Source of the DNA: Dechloromonas denitrificans
Lineage (GTDB): Bacteria; Pseudomonadota; Gammaproteobacteria; Burkholderiales; Rhodocyclaceae
Length of the DNA: 64,000 nt
Reading direction: 5' to 3'
Assembly: GCF_001551835.1 (NCBI RefSeq)
Contig: NZ_LODL01000019.1
Span: 3,915-67,914 of the forward strand
This document shows positions 49,279-57,564 of this stretch, one piece after another (the stretch's first letter is position 1; the number at the start of each line of letters is the position of its first letter). A program made the position numbers and the translations under genes. Under the pieces are notes generated by a model. That model was not told the DNA's origin. It was given only the letters and a program-made list of their open reading frames with translations, and did not search any database.

Positions 49279-51072
49279 ATGAGTGATTACCGCGCCCCCG
49301 TCAAAGACATGCGCTTCGTGATGGACGAACTGGCCGGCTTCAAGGAACTGAGCCAGATCGCCGCCTATGAGGAAGCGACGCCGGACCTGGCCGATGCCAT
49401 TCTCGACGAAGCCGCCAAATTCGCCGGCGAAGTGCTGGCCCCGCTCAACCGCGTCGGCGACAAGGAAGGCTGCAAGCTGACCGCCAGCGGCGTCAACACG
49501 CCGAACGGCTGGAAGGAAGCCTACGCCCAATACCGAGAAGCTGGCTGGAACGGCATCACCTCGCCGGCCGAATTCGGCGGCCAGGGCCTGCCCGACACCC
49601 TCGGTATCGTCGTCAAGGAAATGCTCTGCTCGGCCAACATGGCCTTCAGCCTCGGCCCCTTGCTGACCACCGGTGCCGTCGAAGCGCTGCTCACCTGCGC
49701 CAGCGACGAGCTGAAGGCGATCTATCTGGAAAAGATGGTCAGCGGCGAGTGGACCGGGACGATGAACCTGACCGAGCCGCAGGCCGGCTCCGACCTGGCT
49801 CTGATCCGCTCGCGCGCCGAGCCGCAGGCCGACGGTTCCTACCGCGTCTTCGGCCAGAAGATCTTCATCACCTATGGCGACCATGACATGACCGAGAATA
49901 TCGTGCATCTCGTGCTTGCCCGCCTGCCGGACGCGCCGGCCGGGGTCAAGGGCATTTCGATGTTCCTGGTGCCGAAATTCCTGGTCAATGCCGATGGCTC
50001 GCTCGGCGCCCGCAACGACGCCTACTGCATCGCGCTCGAACACAAACTCGGCATCCACGCCAGCCCGACCTGCGTCATGGCCTACGGCGACAATGGCGGA
50101 GCCGTTGGCTACCTGCTCGGCGAAGCCAACCGCGGCCTCGAATACATGTTCATCATGATGAACGAAGCCCGTCTCGGCGTCGGCCTGCAAGGCATCGCCA
50201 TCGGCGAGCGCGCCTACCAGCAGGCCCTGGCCTTCGCCCGCGAACGCAAGCAGGGCCGCGATGCGCTGACCGGCGAAGCGCTGGTCACCATCGACAAGCA
50301 CCCGGACATCCGCCGCATGCTGATGCTGATGAAGTCGCGCGTCGAAGCCTGCCGCGCGCTGGCCTACTACACCTCGGGGCTGCTTGACCGCGCCCACGCG
50401 GCGACTGATGCCGACGAGAAGAGGCGCAATCTGTTCCTTGCCGAATTCATGATCCCCATCGTCAAGGGCGGCGGCACCGAAATGGGCATCGACGTCACTT
50501 CGCTCGGCATCCAGATCTACGGCGGCATGGGCTTCATCGAGGAAACCGGCGCCGCCCAGCATTGGCGCGATTCGCGCATCACCACCATCTACGAAGGGAC
50601 GACCGGCATCCAGGCCAACGACCTGCTGTTCCGCAAACTGATGCGCGACCAGGGCGCTACCGCCAAAGTGGTTTTCGGCGAAATCTACGCCACCGCCAAG
50701 GCGCTCGGCGCCTCCGGCAAACCGGAACTGCAAGCCATCGCCCAACGCCTCGGCATCGCGCTCAAGGCCTGGACGGAAGCCACCGAATGGCTGGCCGGCA
50801 ACGCAAAAACCGGCCTTTCCGGGGTGTTGACCGCAGCCGTGCCTTACCTGCACCTCGCCGTTACCGTCTGCGGTGGCTGGTTCATGGGCAAGGCCGCGCT
50901 GGCAGCTGCCGGCTATCTCGACAAGGGGAAGGGCGATCAGGCCTTCTACCGCGCCAAGATCGCCACCGCCCGTTTCTACGCCGACCAACTGCTGCCGCAA
51001 GCGATCGCTTTTGCCGAAACCGTCAAGGCGGGCGATGCCGCGCTGGCCGGGATCGGCGACGAAGTGTTCTAG
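49279..51072 (+). CDS. Acyl-CoA dehydrogenase (597 aa, DmdC/AcdH-like)
   Basis: A 597-aa FAD-dependent acyl-CoA dehydrogenase. It has MNLTEPQAGSDLALIRS, KIFITYGDHDMTEN, GIQIYGGMGFIEE and the catalytic-base region with Glu439 in TTIYEGTTGIQ. The C-terminal extension (from about 465) is found in the 590-600-aa subfamily that includes DmdC and short/medium-chain enzymes. With FadE it gives this cell two dehydrogenases of different size. It ends operon 2 before a strong terminator, 61 bases downstream. Confidence 0.93.
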   Translation: MSDYRAPVKDMRFVMDELAGFKELSQIAAYEEATPDLADAILDEAAKFAGEVLAPLNRVGDKEGCKLTASGVNTPNGWKEAYAQYREAGWNGITSPAEFGGQGLPDTLGIVVKEMLCSANMAFSLGPLLTTGAVEALLTCASDELKAIYLEKMVSGEWTGTMNLTEPQAGSDLALIRSRAEPQADGSYRVFGQKIFITYGDHDMTENIVHLVLARLPDAPAGVKGISMFLVPKFLVNADGSLGARNDAYCIALEHKLGIHASPTCVMAYGDNGGAVGYLLGEANRGLEYMFIMMNEARLGVGLQGIAIGERAYQQALAFARERKQGRDALTGEALVTIDKHPDIRRMLMLMKSRVEACRALAYYTSGLLDRAHAATDADEKRRNLFLAEFMIPIVKGGGTEMGIDVTSLGIQIYGGMGFIEETGAAQHWRDSRITTIYEGTTGIQANDLLFRKLMRDQGATAKVVFGEIYATAKALGASGKPELQAIAQRLGIALKAWTEATEWLAGNAKTGLSGVLTAAVPYLHLAVTVCGGWFMGKAALAAAGYLDKGKGDQAFYRAKIATARFYADQLLPQAIAFAETVKAGDAALAGIGDEVF

Positions 51073-51133
51073 GCGAGCAAAGATCTTCTCTGCGGGGGAG
51101 CCCGGTCACCCGCCCGGTGCTTCCCTTATTTAT

Positions 51134-51157
51134 GGGGCCTTCGGGCCCCTTTTTTTC
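51134..51157 (+). terminator. Rho-independent terminator of fad operon 2
   Basis: GGGGCC (51134-51139), a TTCG tetraloop and GGCCCC (51144-51149), followed by eight T. A textbook stable terminator. Confidence 0.95.
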
Positions 51158-51195
51158 GTTTGGCGTCGGCGGGCTTGGCAAGCCCCTGAAATATG

Positions 51196-51291
51196 CGTCA
51201 TCCCCGCGAAGGCGGGGATCCAGTTCATTGATTTTTCTGGATTCCCGCCTTCGCACCCCAAGGGTACTTCCTGCTGGGCGCGGGAATGACA
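51196..51291. repeat. REP-like element, interrupted copy
   Basis: The left arm CGTCATCCCCGCGAAGGCGG is followed by CTGGATTCCCGCCTTCGC and, after about 23 extra bases, GCGCGGGAATGACA. The edges CGTCA and TGACA are inverted, giving a hairpin pair like that at 38692. The extra bases in the right arm look like an insertion or divergence. It follows the terminator and precedes the lower-GC patch. Confidence 0.75.
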
Positions 51292-51315
51292 TATTTTCAA
51301 TAACCCAACACTTCC

Positions 51316-51651
51316 TCAGGCTTTGGCCGCGTGGGCCGCACTCAGTTTTTCCGAAACAAATTCGGCCCGGGAGGTCGAATTGTTCGCCTGGTTATTGATC
51401 ACGCACCAGGCGAAGAACTCCTGCGGCATGATCTGGCATTCTAGGGCGAGCACGCCGGAACGCTGAAAGTTTCTACGGGCAGCCACCGCGACGGCTTTCC
51501 ATTTTTCAAAGGAATCCTCGAAACATTCCGGGTCGGTGGCCGTGGCCTTGACCTGCGCCCAGGTTTCCTCGGTGTACCAGGTGACCCCGATGACCAGCGA
51601 CTGGCTGCGGCGTTTTGCTTTCAGGCTTTGATAAAGCGTCGGTTTTCTCAT
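51316..51651 (-). CDS. Hypothetical protein (111 aa)
   Basis: A 111-aa protein that I do not recognise. It has no signal peptide or TM, is rich in Lys, Arg and Ala, and has QSLVIGVTWYTEETWAQVK near the N-terminus, and contains two Cys in the middle and C-terminal part. No clear ribosome binding site precedes the ATG at 51649-51651. It lies in the same direction as the attC site and GNAT gene, so it may be a second cassette gene, but no attC follows it; a REP element sits beyond its stop. Confidence 0.5.
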   Translation of the reverse strand: MRKPTLYQSLKAKRRSQSLVIGVTWYTEETWAQVKATATDPECFEDSFEKWKAVAVAARRNFQRSGVLALECQIMPQEFFAWCVINNQANNSTSRAEFVSEKLSAAHAAKA

Positions 51652-51849
51652 GGACTGAAGATGTGCTGGAAATTGATGAAAATGTTTCCAGCCGCACGCA
51701 AAACCCGAGCCAATTCATGTCCCTAATTAAATCAGGTGCTTGGAGTGATCTCCGGCGTCGTGTTTCCGACAAATGCTGTCACGACCTTCTTGCTCACCAG
51801 GGGGCAGAAAAGAGCCCAAAGCGGAAGTTGCGTAAAAGCTAAAGCTGCC

Positions 51850-51922
51850 GTTCAACGTTTGAGTTTCTGGGGCGCTAAGCTGGCTTACCGGCGTAGCGTC
51901 ACTCTCGAACAAATTGTTAGCC
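51850..51922 (-). mobile_element. Integron attC recombination site
   Basis: On the minus strand this 73-nt site begins GGCTAACAATTTGTTCGAG and ends ACTCAAACGTTGAAC. The ends closely resemble the ends of class 1 integron attC sites (TAACAATTCGTTCAAG at one side, AACTCAAGCGTTAGA at the other), and the last seven bases GTTGAAC fit the R' core GTTRRRY. The GNAT gene's stop codon TAA overlaps the R'' end, the usual cassette arrangement. No second attC or integrase gene is visible in the window, so this is a lone cassette or a remnant. Confidence 0.8.
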
Positions 51923-52315
51923 ACTCATTGCCGGTGCCGGCAACATACGCCAGCCGTGCCGATTCCGCATCTTTACCCAGAAGTGGTAAGCGGAATGATA
52001 TTCGTACAGCGTTCCAACTCGGTAAGGGGTGTGGGCAATTATCCAGCCCACCAGATAGCTCGCAACCCCCTGTTTGCGAACATCTTCTTCAACTTTTATC
52101 TGATGGATGATGGCGCTTTGCTGCTCCTGGAAGTACTCCACCTCCGCAGTTCCGAGCCTTCTGCCCCTATCGAATACCGCATAGATAATCGTTCGGCACC
52201 TTCCAGGCGGGAGTTTATTGCTTATCGGAACAACCTCAAGCGCCATATGATGCTTGTTCTTAGGAATGGCAAATAGACGTTTCAACAAGATTTTTTGTTT
52301 CTTGAGTAGATTCAT
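51917..52315 (-). CDS. GNAT-like acetyltransferase in an integron cassette
   Basis: A 132-aa protein with a GNAT-type acetyl-CoA site: HQIKVEEDVRKQGVASYLV contains the (Q/R)xxGxG/A-like RKQGVA loop at the turn of the central strand and helix. The donor or acceptor substrate is not known. The ATG at 52313-52315 lies behind GGAGAG, while the frame could extend to a TTG at 52330. The stop codon overlaps an attC site. Local base composition is lower in GC than the flanking operons, supporting lateral acquisition. Confidence 0.65.
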   Translation of the reverse strand: MNLLKKQKILLKRLFAIPKNKHHMALEVVPISNKLPPGRCRTIIYAVFDRGRRLGTAEVEYFQEQQSAIIHQIKVEEDVRKQGVASYLVGWIIAHTPYRVGTLYEYHSAYHFWVKMRNRHGWRMLPAPAMSG

Positions 52316-52511
52316 AAAACAACTCTCCAACTATTAAAGTGTCTCGGATAGGGCTGCGTTTGTCATGGGACATTCTGCAACTATCCGAATTGGAAGACAA
52401 TTGGGAAAGGCGGCTCATGGCTGCGGATTCAACCGAGAGTTGCCTTTTGGCGAACTTTCCGCTGAATCTGTTGCCGGATACCATCAGAACCCAACAACTG
52501 GCAGATGCACG

Positions 52512-52718
52512 ATGCAAAGTTTGATTTTCAAAATCACTGGCCTGAAAGACGAGACCTGTGTAAGCACCTTGGCCAATGCCATTCAAGACTTGCCGAGTAT
52601 TGGTCACGTCGAGATATCGCTGGAAAAAGGGGAAGCGAGTGTCGAACACGGCCGGTTCGTTAGTCCGGATGACATTCTTCAGGCCATCATCGATGCCGGA
52701 TTTGAAGCCGAATATTAG
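52512..52718 (+). CDS. Heavy-metal-associated (HMA) domain protein, degenerate metal site
   Basis: A 68-aa protein with the size and beta-alpha-beta-beta-alpha-beta pattern of an HMA domain (LIFKITGLKDETCVSTLANA then VEISLEKGEASVEH and ILQAIIDAGFEAE). The metal-binding CxxC motif is reduced to one Cys: the first Cys is replaced. Copper binding is therefore doubtful. There is no strong ribosome binding site, so expression is uncertain, and no copper ATPase gene is adjacent. From 52331 to 52511 I see no other gene. Confidence 0.6.
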   Translation: MQSLIFKITGLKDETCVSTLANAIQDLPSIGHVEISLEKGEASVEHGRFVSPDDILQAIIDAGFEAEY

Positions 52719-52831
52719 TTTTGAAAGCATTCACTTGATAGTTGCCGGAACCTGACGCACGACTCAACTGCCACAGGGCATTAGGCCCGCCTTAATGGAC
52801 GAAGGGTGCCGGCCTCGGGCACAATCCCCGG

Positions 52832-53335
52832 ATGATTACTGACGAAATGCAAATGGAATTTGAGGACGGCTTGCCCGCAGTGGTGAATGAAGACCGCCTC
52901 TGGTGCGACAACGGCTGGACGGCCCGGGTCATAAAAAACGAAGATGACGAAGGCTGGGCGGTGGCGATGACCAAAGACGGAGAGTCCGAGCCGGCACTGG
53001 TTGGGCCCTGGACGATGGGGCGGGATAAGAAGAATCCCAAACCGCTGGATGCTTCGGCCTTTCAGGTCCTGGTCAAGACGGCATCGGAAGTCATCCGGCG
53101 CCATGAACATCAATTGCACGCCATGCTCCACAAGAAAGTCACGGTGGATACGCCAAGCGGGCGGCTCAATGTGATGCTCGATATTGTTCCGGATGAATAC
53201 GAACCCTATGCGCTGCTCAGCGCCCAAGATCCTTTCGGCGAGGTGCTGGCCGAGATTCGTGTCGAGCCGGGCTTCAAACTGACGACGAGCAGTGCGCAAG
53301 CCTGGATCGAGGACGAATTCCGCTCGCCTGGCTGA
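52832..53335 (+). CDS. Conserved hypothetical protein (167 aa)
   Basis: A 167-aa acidic cytoplasmic-type protein with no signal peptide or TM helix. The N-terminal half has Trp/Asp-rich segments (DRLWCDNGWTARV, EGWAVAMTKDGE) that suggest a beta-rich domain; the middle contains VIRRHEHQLHAMLH. I cannot assign a family or function. Codon use agrees with the chromosome, so it is probably a real gene, and it is read in the same direction as the following LexA-regulated genes but upstream of their promoter. Confidence 0.6.
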   Translation: MITDEMQMEFEDGLPAVVNEDRLWCDNGWTARVIKNEDDEGWAVAMTKDGESEPALVGPWTMGRDKKNPKPLDASAFQVLVKTASEVIRRHEHQLHAMLHKKVTVDTPSGRLNVMLDIVPDEYEPYALLSAQDPFGEVLAEIRVEPGFKLTTSSAQAWIEDEFRSPG

Positions 53336-53384
53336 GCGATAGATTTCCTGTCGTTGAAGATTGTGAGCCGGGCAGGGAATGGAT

Positions 53385-53410
53385 ATATACTGTACAAATA
53401 CACAGTATAT
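53385..53410 (+). promoter_or_regulatory. LexA (SOS) box
   Basis: ATATACTGT (53385-53393) and ACAGTATAT (53402-53410) form a perfect nine-base inverted repeat with an 8-base gap, so CTGT-N8-ACAG fits the gammaproteobacterial/betaproteobacterial LexA consensus. It is 12 bases upstream of the 116-aa gene and would repress it and the SRAP gene until DNA damage. Confidence 0.85.
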
Positions 53411-53421
53411 TGAGGTGTCGC

Positions 53422-53772
53422 ATGAACCAGCAGATCGAACAGATAAAGGATGTCGCCATGGGCGTCGTCAATGGCATTCTGGCCTCGGCGCGCAAGCCTA
53501 ATGTGAGCTTCAAGCGGTTGTTTGAGCTGCAACCGGGGGAGCGCGAGGAAGTGCTGGTTGTTGGCAGCGTGCACCGGGACTACTGCGCCAGTTATTGCAT
53601 CGCCGTCCTGAATCCGCGGCTGACGCTGCAAGAGCAGCTGCAACCGACGGTCGCCTATAGCCCGGCGAGCTTGAAGGAACTGGTGGCCGGGCATTGTGAT
53701 GCCATGGTTCAGGTGCAGGTCATTGATAAATGTACGACTGTCGCCAGTAGCTATCACGCTGATCGGCGGTAA
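53422..53772 (+). CDS. SOS-linked hypothetical protein (116 aa)
   Basis: A 116-aa cytoplasmic protein of unknown function. The ATG at 53422 follows TGAGGTGTCGC. It has no recognisable catalytic motif; the middle holds FKRLFELQPGEREEVLVVG and several Cys (CASYC). It is directly downstream of a LexA box and six bases upstream of an SRAP gene, so a DNA-damage role is inferred from context alone. Confidence 0.65.
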   Translation: MNQQIEQIKDVAMGVVNGILASARKPNVSFKRLFELQPGEREEVLVVGSVHRDYCASYCIAVLNPRLTLQEQLQPTVAYSPASLKELVAGHCDAMVQVQVIDKCTTVASSYHADRR

Positions 53773-53778
53773 ATCGCC

Positions 53779-54423
53779 ATGTGCGAGTGCTATGAACTGA
53801 AGGCAAGCTCCAGGGAGTTGGTGCGGCACTTCAAGCAGCTTGATCTGGGCCAGCGGGAGGTTTTCCGGCGAGCGGAAATGCATCCAACTGATCCGGTGCT
53901 GATGGTCACCCGCAATAGCGCTGGCTATTTGGCCAGCCGTGCCCGCTGGGGGCTGGTCGGGAGCTTTCTCGACCTTGAGCCTCTTAATCCGCCGATCAAC
54001 CTGCACAGCGAGGGTCTGGAGGCCAAGCCGTTTTACGGAAAGCTCCTGAAACGGAATCGCTGTCTGATTCCGGCGACCGCATTTTTTGAGTGGCAGGCAG
54101 GCAGCGGCGGCAAACGGAAGGTACGGATCAGCGATAGCCGGCAGAAAACGCTGATGTTGGCCGGCATTTACGATCAGCATCGGCGGGCCGGAACGACCTG
54201 CGCGATTTTGACAATGGCGGCCAACGATAGCGTCGCCCCCATCCACCCGCGAATGCCTGTCATCCTGACCCAGGAGGAGGGGGCCTTCTGGCTGGCTGAA
54301 CATGATGAATTTCCGTCGGATGCCTATGCCGAGATGCTCCAGCCAGCATCCCGTGGTGCGCTGCTTACGGAAGTGCTGGCCGAGCCGGAAATATCGCCAC
54401 AACTGGCATTTGCCTTTGCCTGA
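53779..54423 (+). CDS. SOS response-associated peptidase-family protein (SRAP/YedK-like)
   Basis: A 214-aa SRAP (HMCES/YedK) protein. Cys2 is at the N-terminus (MCECYELK instead of the common MCGR), and the catalytic Glu lies in AFFEWQ and the conserved His in HPRMPVIL. These proteins form thiazolidine crosslinks with abasic sites in single-stranded DNA to protect them. The gene is in an operon with the 116-aa gene under a LexA box. Replacement of Gly by Glu and Arg by Cys next to Cys2 is unusual, but the core site looks intact. Confidence 0.88.
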   Translation: MCECYELKASSRELVRHFKQLDLGQREVFRRAEMHPTDPVLMVTRNSAGYLASRARWGLVGSFLDLEPLNPPINLHSEGLEAKPFYGKLLKRNRCLIPATAFFEWQAGSGGKRKVRISDSRQKTLMLAGIYDQHRRAGTTCAILTMAANDSVAPIHPRMPVILTQEEGAFWLAEHDEFPSDAYAEMLQPASRGALLTEVLAEPEISPQLAFAFA

Positions 54424-54597
54424 GTTGGTGGGCGGGAGAATTCCCGGGCCGAACCATGCGCAGCGTGAGCGCTTAATTACGAGCGATCGGGTATGGACAA
54501 CATCGGTATGTTCGGCTATGAATTCAACATGGTCGTGGCTAGGCCGTACGTCGCTTATCAACAGCGTAAAGACTCTCTGAGAGAAAAGGAAATCACC

Positions 54598-55173
54598 ATG
54601 ATTCGGATCTCAAGAATGCTCGGGTTTTGCCTGCTATTACTCACAAGCGGAGCTGTGATGGCGGCCAGCAGCGCCAGCGAGAAGGAAAAATCCAGGGCCG
54701 AAATACGCAAGACTTCTGCCCAGGTTCTCTCCAAACTCTATAAAGCCCAGCCATCGGCAAGGAAGGCTGTCGAGTCGGCGGCCGGCTACGCAACCTTCAG
54801 CAACTTCGGTATGAAAATATTGGTTGCCGGTAGCGGGAGTGGCAAGGGGGTCGCAGTCAAGAAAGGTGAGTCGACCAGGGAGATTTTCATGAAAATGATC
54901 GAGGTTCAGGCGGGCCTCGGGTTCGGTGTCAAGAAATTCAACCTCGTTTTCGTCTTCCAGAATGCCGCGGCCTTCGATCGTTTCGTCAGTTCAGGCTGGG
55001 AGAGCAGTGCCCAGGCAACTGCAGCGGCCAGCGACGGCAAGCAGGGTGCGTCCTATGCCGGCGCCGTATCGATGGGGGATGGTGTCTGGCTCTATCAACT
55101 CACCGACAAGGGGGTTGCTGCCGAGGTGACGGTCAAGGGGACCAAGTATTACAAGGATGACGATCTGAATTGA
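54598..55173 (+). CDS. Exported SYLF-domain (YSC84-like) lipid-binding protein
   Basis: A 191-aa protein with a signal peptide (about 1-22) followed by a SYLF/YSC84 domain. The segments AAGYATFSNFGMKILVAGSGSGKGV and FQNAAAFDRFVSSGW are typical. SYLF domains bind phosphoinositides in eukaryotes, and the bacterial ones are exported lipid- or actin-like-binding proteins of unknown role. The ATG at 54598 follows AAAAGGAAATCACC. It precedes two further exported proteins. Confidence 0.82.
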   Translation: MIRISRMLGFCLLLLTSGAVMAASSASEKEKSRAEIRKTSAQVLSKLYKAQPSARKAVESAAGYATFSNFGMKILVAGSGSGKGVAVKKGESTREIFMKMIEVQAGLGFGVKKFNLVFVFQNAAAFDRFVSSGWESSAQATAAASDGKQGASYAGAVSMGDGVWLYQLTDKGVAAEVTVKGTKYYKDDDLN

Positions 55174-55249
55174 CAAGCAGATTGACGGTTGACCGTCGCT
55201 GTCAGATGAATGCGGCTACTTTTGAGAAGCTCGATCAGAGGAGATCAAT

Positions 55250-56020
55250 GTGAAACTAAAGAAACTCACACCGGTGCTCGTGGCACTGGCGCTCGGCGCA
55301 CCGGGGCTTCATGCGCAGACGTCGCCCAGCCGTTCGAATGCCGTCGACCCGGCATCGATTCAGGCGCTCAAGGACATGGGGGCATATTTGCGGTCAATGC
55401 AGCGCTACTCGGTATCGACCGAATTGACCGGGGAGCGTGTGCTGGCCGATGGCCAGAAGCTGCAGCATACGGCAGCGGCGGAACTCGAAGTTGCCTCGCC
55501 GAACCAGCTACGCGCCCGCATGTACAGTGCCCGGTCCCAGCGGGAGATCTACTACGACGGCAAGATGGCCACCCTCTATACGCCGCAGCAGAAATACTAT
55601 TCGTCGGTCGAGTTCGATGGGCCGCTCAGCGTGCTGGTTACCAAACTCGAAGAACGCTACGGCGTCGAAATCCCGCTTTATGACCTCTTTACCTGGGGCA
55701 CCCCGGCGGCGGCGCTCGACAAAATCGAGTCGGGGATGAATGCCGGCCAGGATTTCATCGGCCCTGATCTTTGCAACCATTACGCTTTCCGTCAGGGCAA
55801 CGTCGACTGGCAGATCTGGATTAGCGTCGGCAACAAGCCCTTGCCACGCAAGCTGGTAATCACCAATCGAGGCGACGAGGCGCGTCCGCAATCGGTGACC
55901 TTGATGGACTGGAAACTGAAACCGGGCTTCAAGGATGCGGTCTTCAAGTTCACCCCACCCAAGGGCAGCACTGCGGTCGAGCTTCGCCCGCTGGATAAAA
56001 GTAAAGGAGGGGCATCATGA
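55250..56020 (+). CDS. Exported DUF2092 protein (LolA-like fold)
   Basis: A 256-aa exported protein with a signal peptide (about 1-22, ending LHAQT). The body fits the DUF2092 family, whose fold resembles LolA/LolB lipoprotein carriers: DMGAYLRSMQRYSVSTEL near the start, REIYYDGKMATLYTPQQKYY in the middle and FKFTPPKG near the end. It starts with GTG at 55250 behind AGAGGAG because the overlapping ATG is out of frame. Its stop overlaps the next gene's ATG, so the pair is coupled. Confidence 0.8.
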   Translation: MKLKKLTPVLVALALGAPGLHAQTSPSRSNAVDPASIQALKDMGAYLRSMQRYSVSTELTGERVLADGQKLQHTAAAELEVASPNQLRARMYSARSQREIYYDGKMATLYTPQQKYYSSVEFDGPLSVLVTKLEERYGVEIPLYDLFTWGTPAAALDKIESGMNAGQDFIGPDLCNHYAFRQGNVDWQIWISVGNKPLPRKLVITNRGDEARPQSVTLMDWKLKPGFKDAVFKFTPPKGSTAVELRPLDKSKGGAS

Positions 56021-56565
56021 ATAACCTGTTCAACAAGCGGTTGGCAGCTCCATTGGTGGCGCTCTTCCTCTGCAGCTTTGCCCTTGCCCCGATCGCCGAG
56101 GCGCGTGATGGTGGGCGTGCTGGCGGCGGTGGTGGTGCGGCTCGGGCCAGTTCGGGGGGGGGCGGCGGCGGTGCCCGTGCCAATGCGGGAGGCGGTGGCC
56201 GGCAGGTGGACAACAGCCAGCGTGACGCGCGGACCAATGATGTACGCAACACCAGCGTCAATAACGTCAATTCCAACCGGAACGTGAATGCCAGCCGTAA
56301 CACCAACGTCAATAGCAATCGAAATGTGAACGTTAACGTTGATAACAACGGCGGGTGCTGCGGTGGTGGCTGGGATAACGACTATCACCCCGTGGCCGCT
56401 GCCGCAGTGGTGACGGCAACAGCGGTTGCCATTGGTTCGATGGTGCGTACCCCGCCGGCCAATTGCGTTCCAGTGAATTACGGCGGTATTGTCTATCAGC
56501 AGTGCGGCAGTACCTGGTACCAGCCGCAGGGTGGCCAGTATGTGGTGATCAATCCGCCGTACTGA
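56017..56565 (+). CDS. Exported Gly/Asn-rich protein
   Basis: A 182-aa exported protein. After a signal peptide (about 1-29), residues 34-62 are Gly-rich, then an Asn/Arg/Val-rich stretch repeats an N-x-N-x-N-V pattern about eight times (about residues 75-110). A short hydrophobic helix (about 127-145) and the C-terminal segment PVNYGGIVYQQCGSTWYQPQ follow; similar tails occur in uncharacterised exported proteins. A hyper-repetitive low-complexity body suggests an envelope or matrix structural role. The function is unknown. Confidence 0.7.
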   Translation: MNNLFNKRLAAPLVALFLCSFALAPIAEARDGGRAGGGGGAARASSGGGGGGARANAGGGGRQVDNSQRDARTNDVRNTSVNNVNSNRNVNASRNTNVNSNRNVNVNVDNNGGCCGGGWDNDYHPVAAAAVVTATAVAIGSMVRTPPANCVPVNYGGIVYQQCGSTWYQPQGGQYVVINPPY

Positions 56566-56573
56566 TCTGGTCC

Positions 56574-56602
56574 GATGGAAGCCCGGGGCTCCGGTTTCCA
56601 TC
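56574..56602. terminator. Hairpin between convergent genes
   Basis: GATGGAA (56574-56580) pairs with TTCCATC (56596-56602), with a GC-rich interior. There is no T run, so its terminator role for the Gly/Asn-rich gene and the convergent transporter-like gene is uncertain. Confidence 0.35.
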
Positions 56603-56655
56603 GAGCTGTCGAAAACGCAGGCTGGGGGCAGCAATGAACTCGCCCCGCCAATCTC

Positions 56656-57564
56656 CTAGAGCCCGCCACCCCAGCGGTGTTGCCAGGCGATGCTGATGGT
56701 GTCGAAGTCGGTGCCGGTCCGGGTGTAAACACCGGTACTGGCGTGAACCTTGATCGAGTTGCGGCGGTCGATCGGTACGGCCAGGGTTGCAGCAAAACGG
56801 GAGTTTTGCTGCAGGTCGTTGCCGCGAACGTCGTCGAGCGTTGTGCGTCCGCCGACGAAATGTGCTGCCGTCATGGCAAGCCAGACTCCGGAGCGGAAAG
56901 CGTAGACCACATGCGCCTGCGCGCCATAAATGGGGTCCTGCTCGCGCCGCTTGCCACCATAGAAATCGTTGTTGTCGCCGAACAGGGTGGCCGAGCCGCT
57001 GAGTTCAAGCGTCCACGGTCCCCAGCCCTTCGAGATACCCAGTTCGGGTTTGATGTACCAGCGGTTGGCGCCGATGTTGACCAGCCTGTCCCGGTCGTAC
57101 TGCCCGGTCGGCAGGGAGATCTGGAGGCTGCCGCCAATGACTAGGTCATGCCGGTAGCCGGCGAACTGCTCCAGCGTCAGGGCCGGGGCGCCGTAAAAAT
57201 TCATCGACAGGCGCAGCTTCGGATCGCCGAAGCCGGATACGTCGCGCGTCACCGATTCCCCCCGGTAATCGGCGGTGCCGTTCAGCGATGCGTAGGGCAG
57301 GATGAAATCGAACTTGGCGGCCTGACCGCCGATTTCCAGCACCCGGGCGTAGGCCAATAGGCCGAGATCGGTCTTGATCTTGGCATTGGTCAGCGGCAGC
57401 GCGGAGTCGAACGAGATGCCGCCTTCGGAATAACCGCCGCCAACAATCAGGAAATTGACGCCGATGGGTGCATTGGAATAAGCCCGTGGTTCAATCTCCT
57501 GCGCCTGTGCAAAGCCGGCGAGCAGCGTCAGGACAAGCGAGGAAAGAAGTCTGCTGCTTGGCAT
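56656..57564 (-). CDS. Outer-membrane protein of the phenol/MetA-pathway transporter family
   Basis: A 302-aa outer-membrane beta-barrel with a signal peptide (about 1-20, ending FAQAQ). The alternating strands (GVNFLIVGGGYSEGG, SGFGDPKLRLSMNFYG, SLQISLPTGQYD) match the Phenol_MetA_deg (PF13557-type) family of transporter-like proteins linked to aromatic degradation clusters. The substrate is not known. No aromatic pathway genes lie nearby apart from a CHMI-like isomerase 5 kb away. It is convergent with the exported-protein group. Confidence 0.78.
   Translation of the reverse strand: MPSSRLLSSLVLTLLAGFAQAQEIEPRAYSNAPIGVNFLIVGGGYSEGGISFDSALPLTNAKIKTDLGLLAYARVLEIGGQAAKFDFILPYASLNGTADYRGESVTRDVSGFGDPKLRLSMNFYGAPALTLEQFAGYRHDLVIGGSLQISLPTGQYDRDRLVNIGANRWYIKPELGISKGWGPWTLELSGSATLFGDNNDFYGGKRREQDPIYGAQAHVVYAFRSGVWLAMTAAHFVGGRTTLDDVRGNDLQQNSRFAATLAVPIDRRNSIKVHASTGVYTRTGTDFDTISIAWQHRWGGGL

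Noticed and set aside
48991..51000. 669-codon open frame opposite the 597-aa acyl-CoA dehydrogenase
   Set aside because: Antisense shadow with no initiation signals.
51727..51924. 65-codon open frame through the attC site
   Set aside because: The predicted peptide is just the translation of attC and flanking leader; no ribosome binding site.
52260..52730. 156-codon minus-strand open frame across the HMA gene
   Set aside because: The plus-strand frame encodes a recognisable HMA domain; the minus frame has no family-like sequence.
56245..56345. Asn-codon repeats as a possible CRISPR-like or tandem array
   Set aside because: The repeats are degenerate at DNA level and translate to a periodic protein; no spacers of even length.
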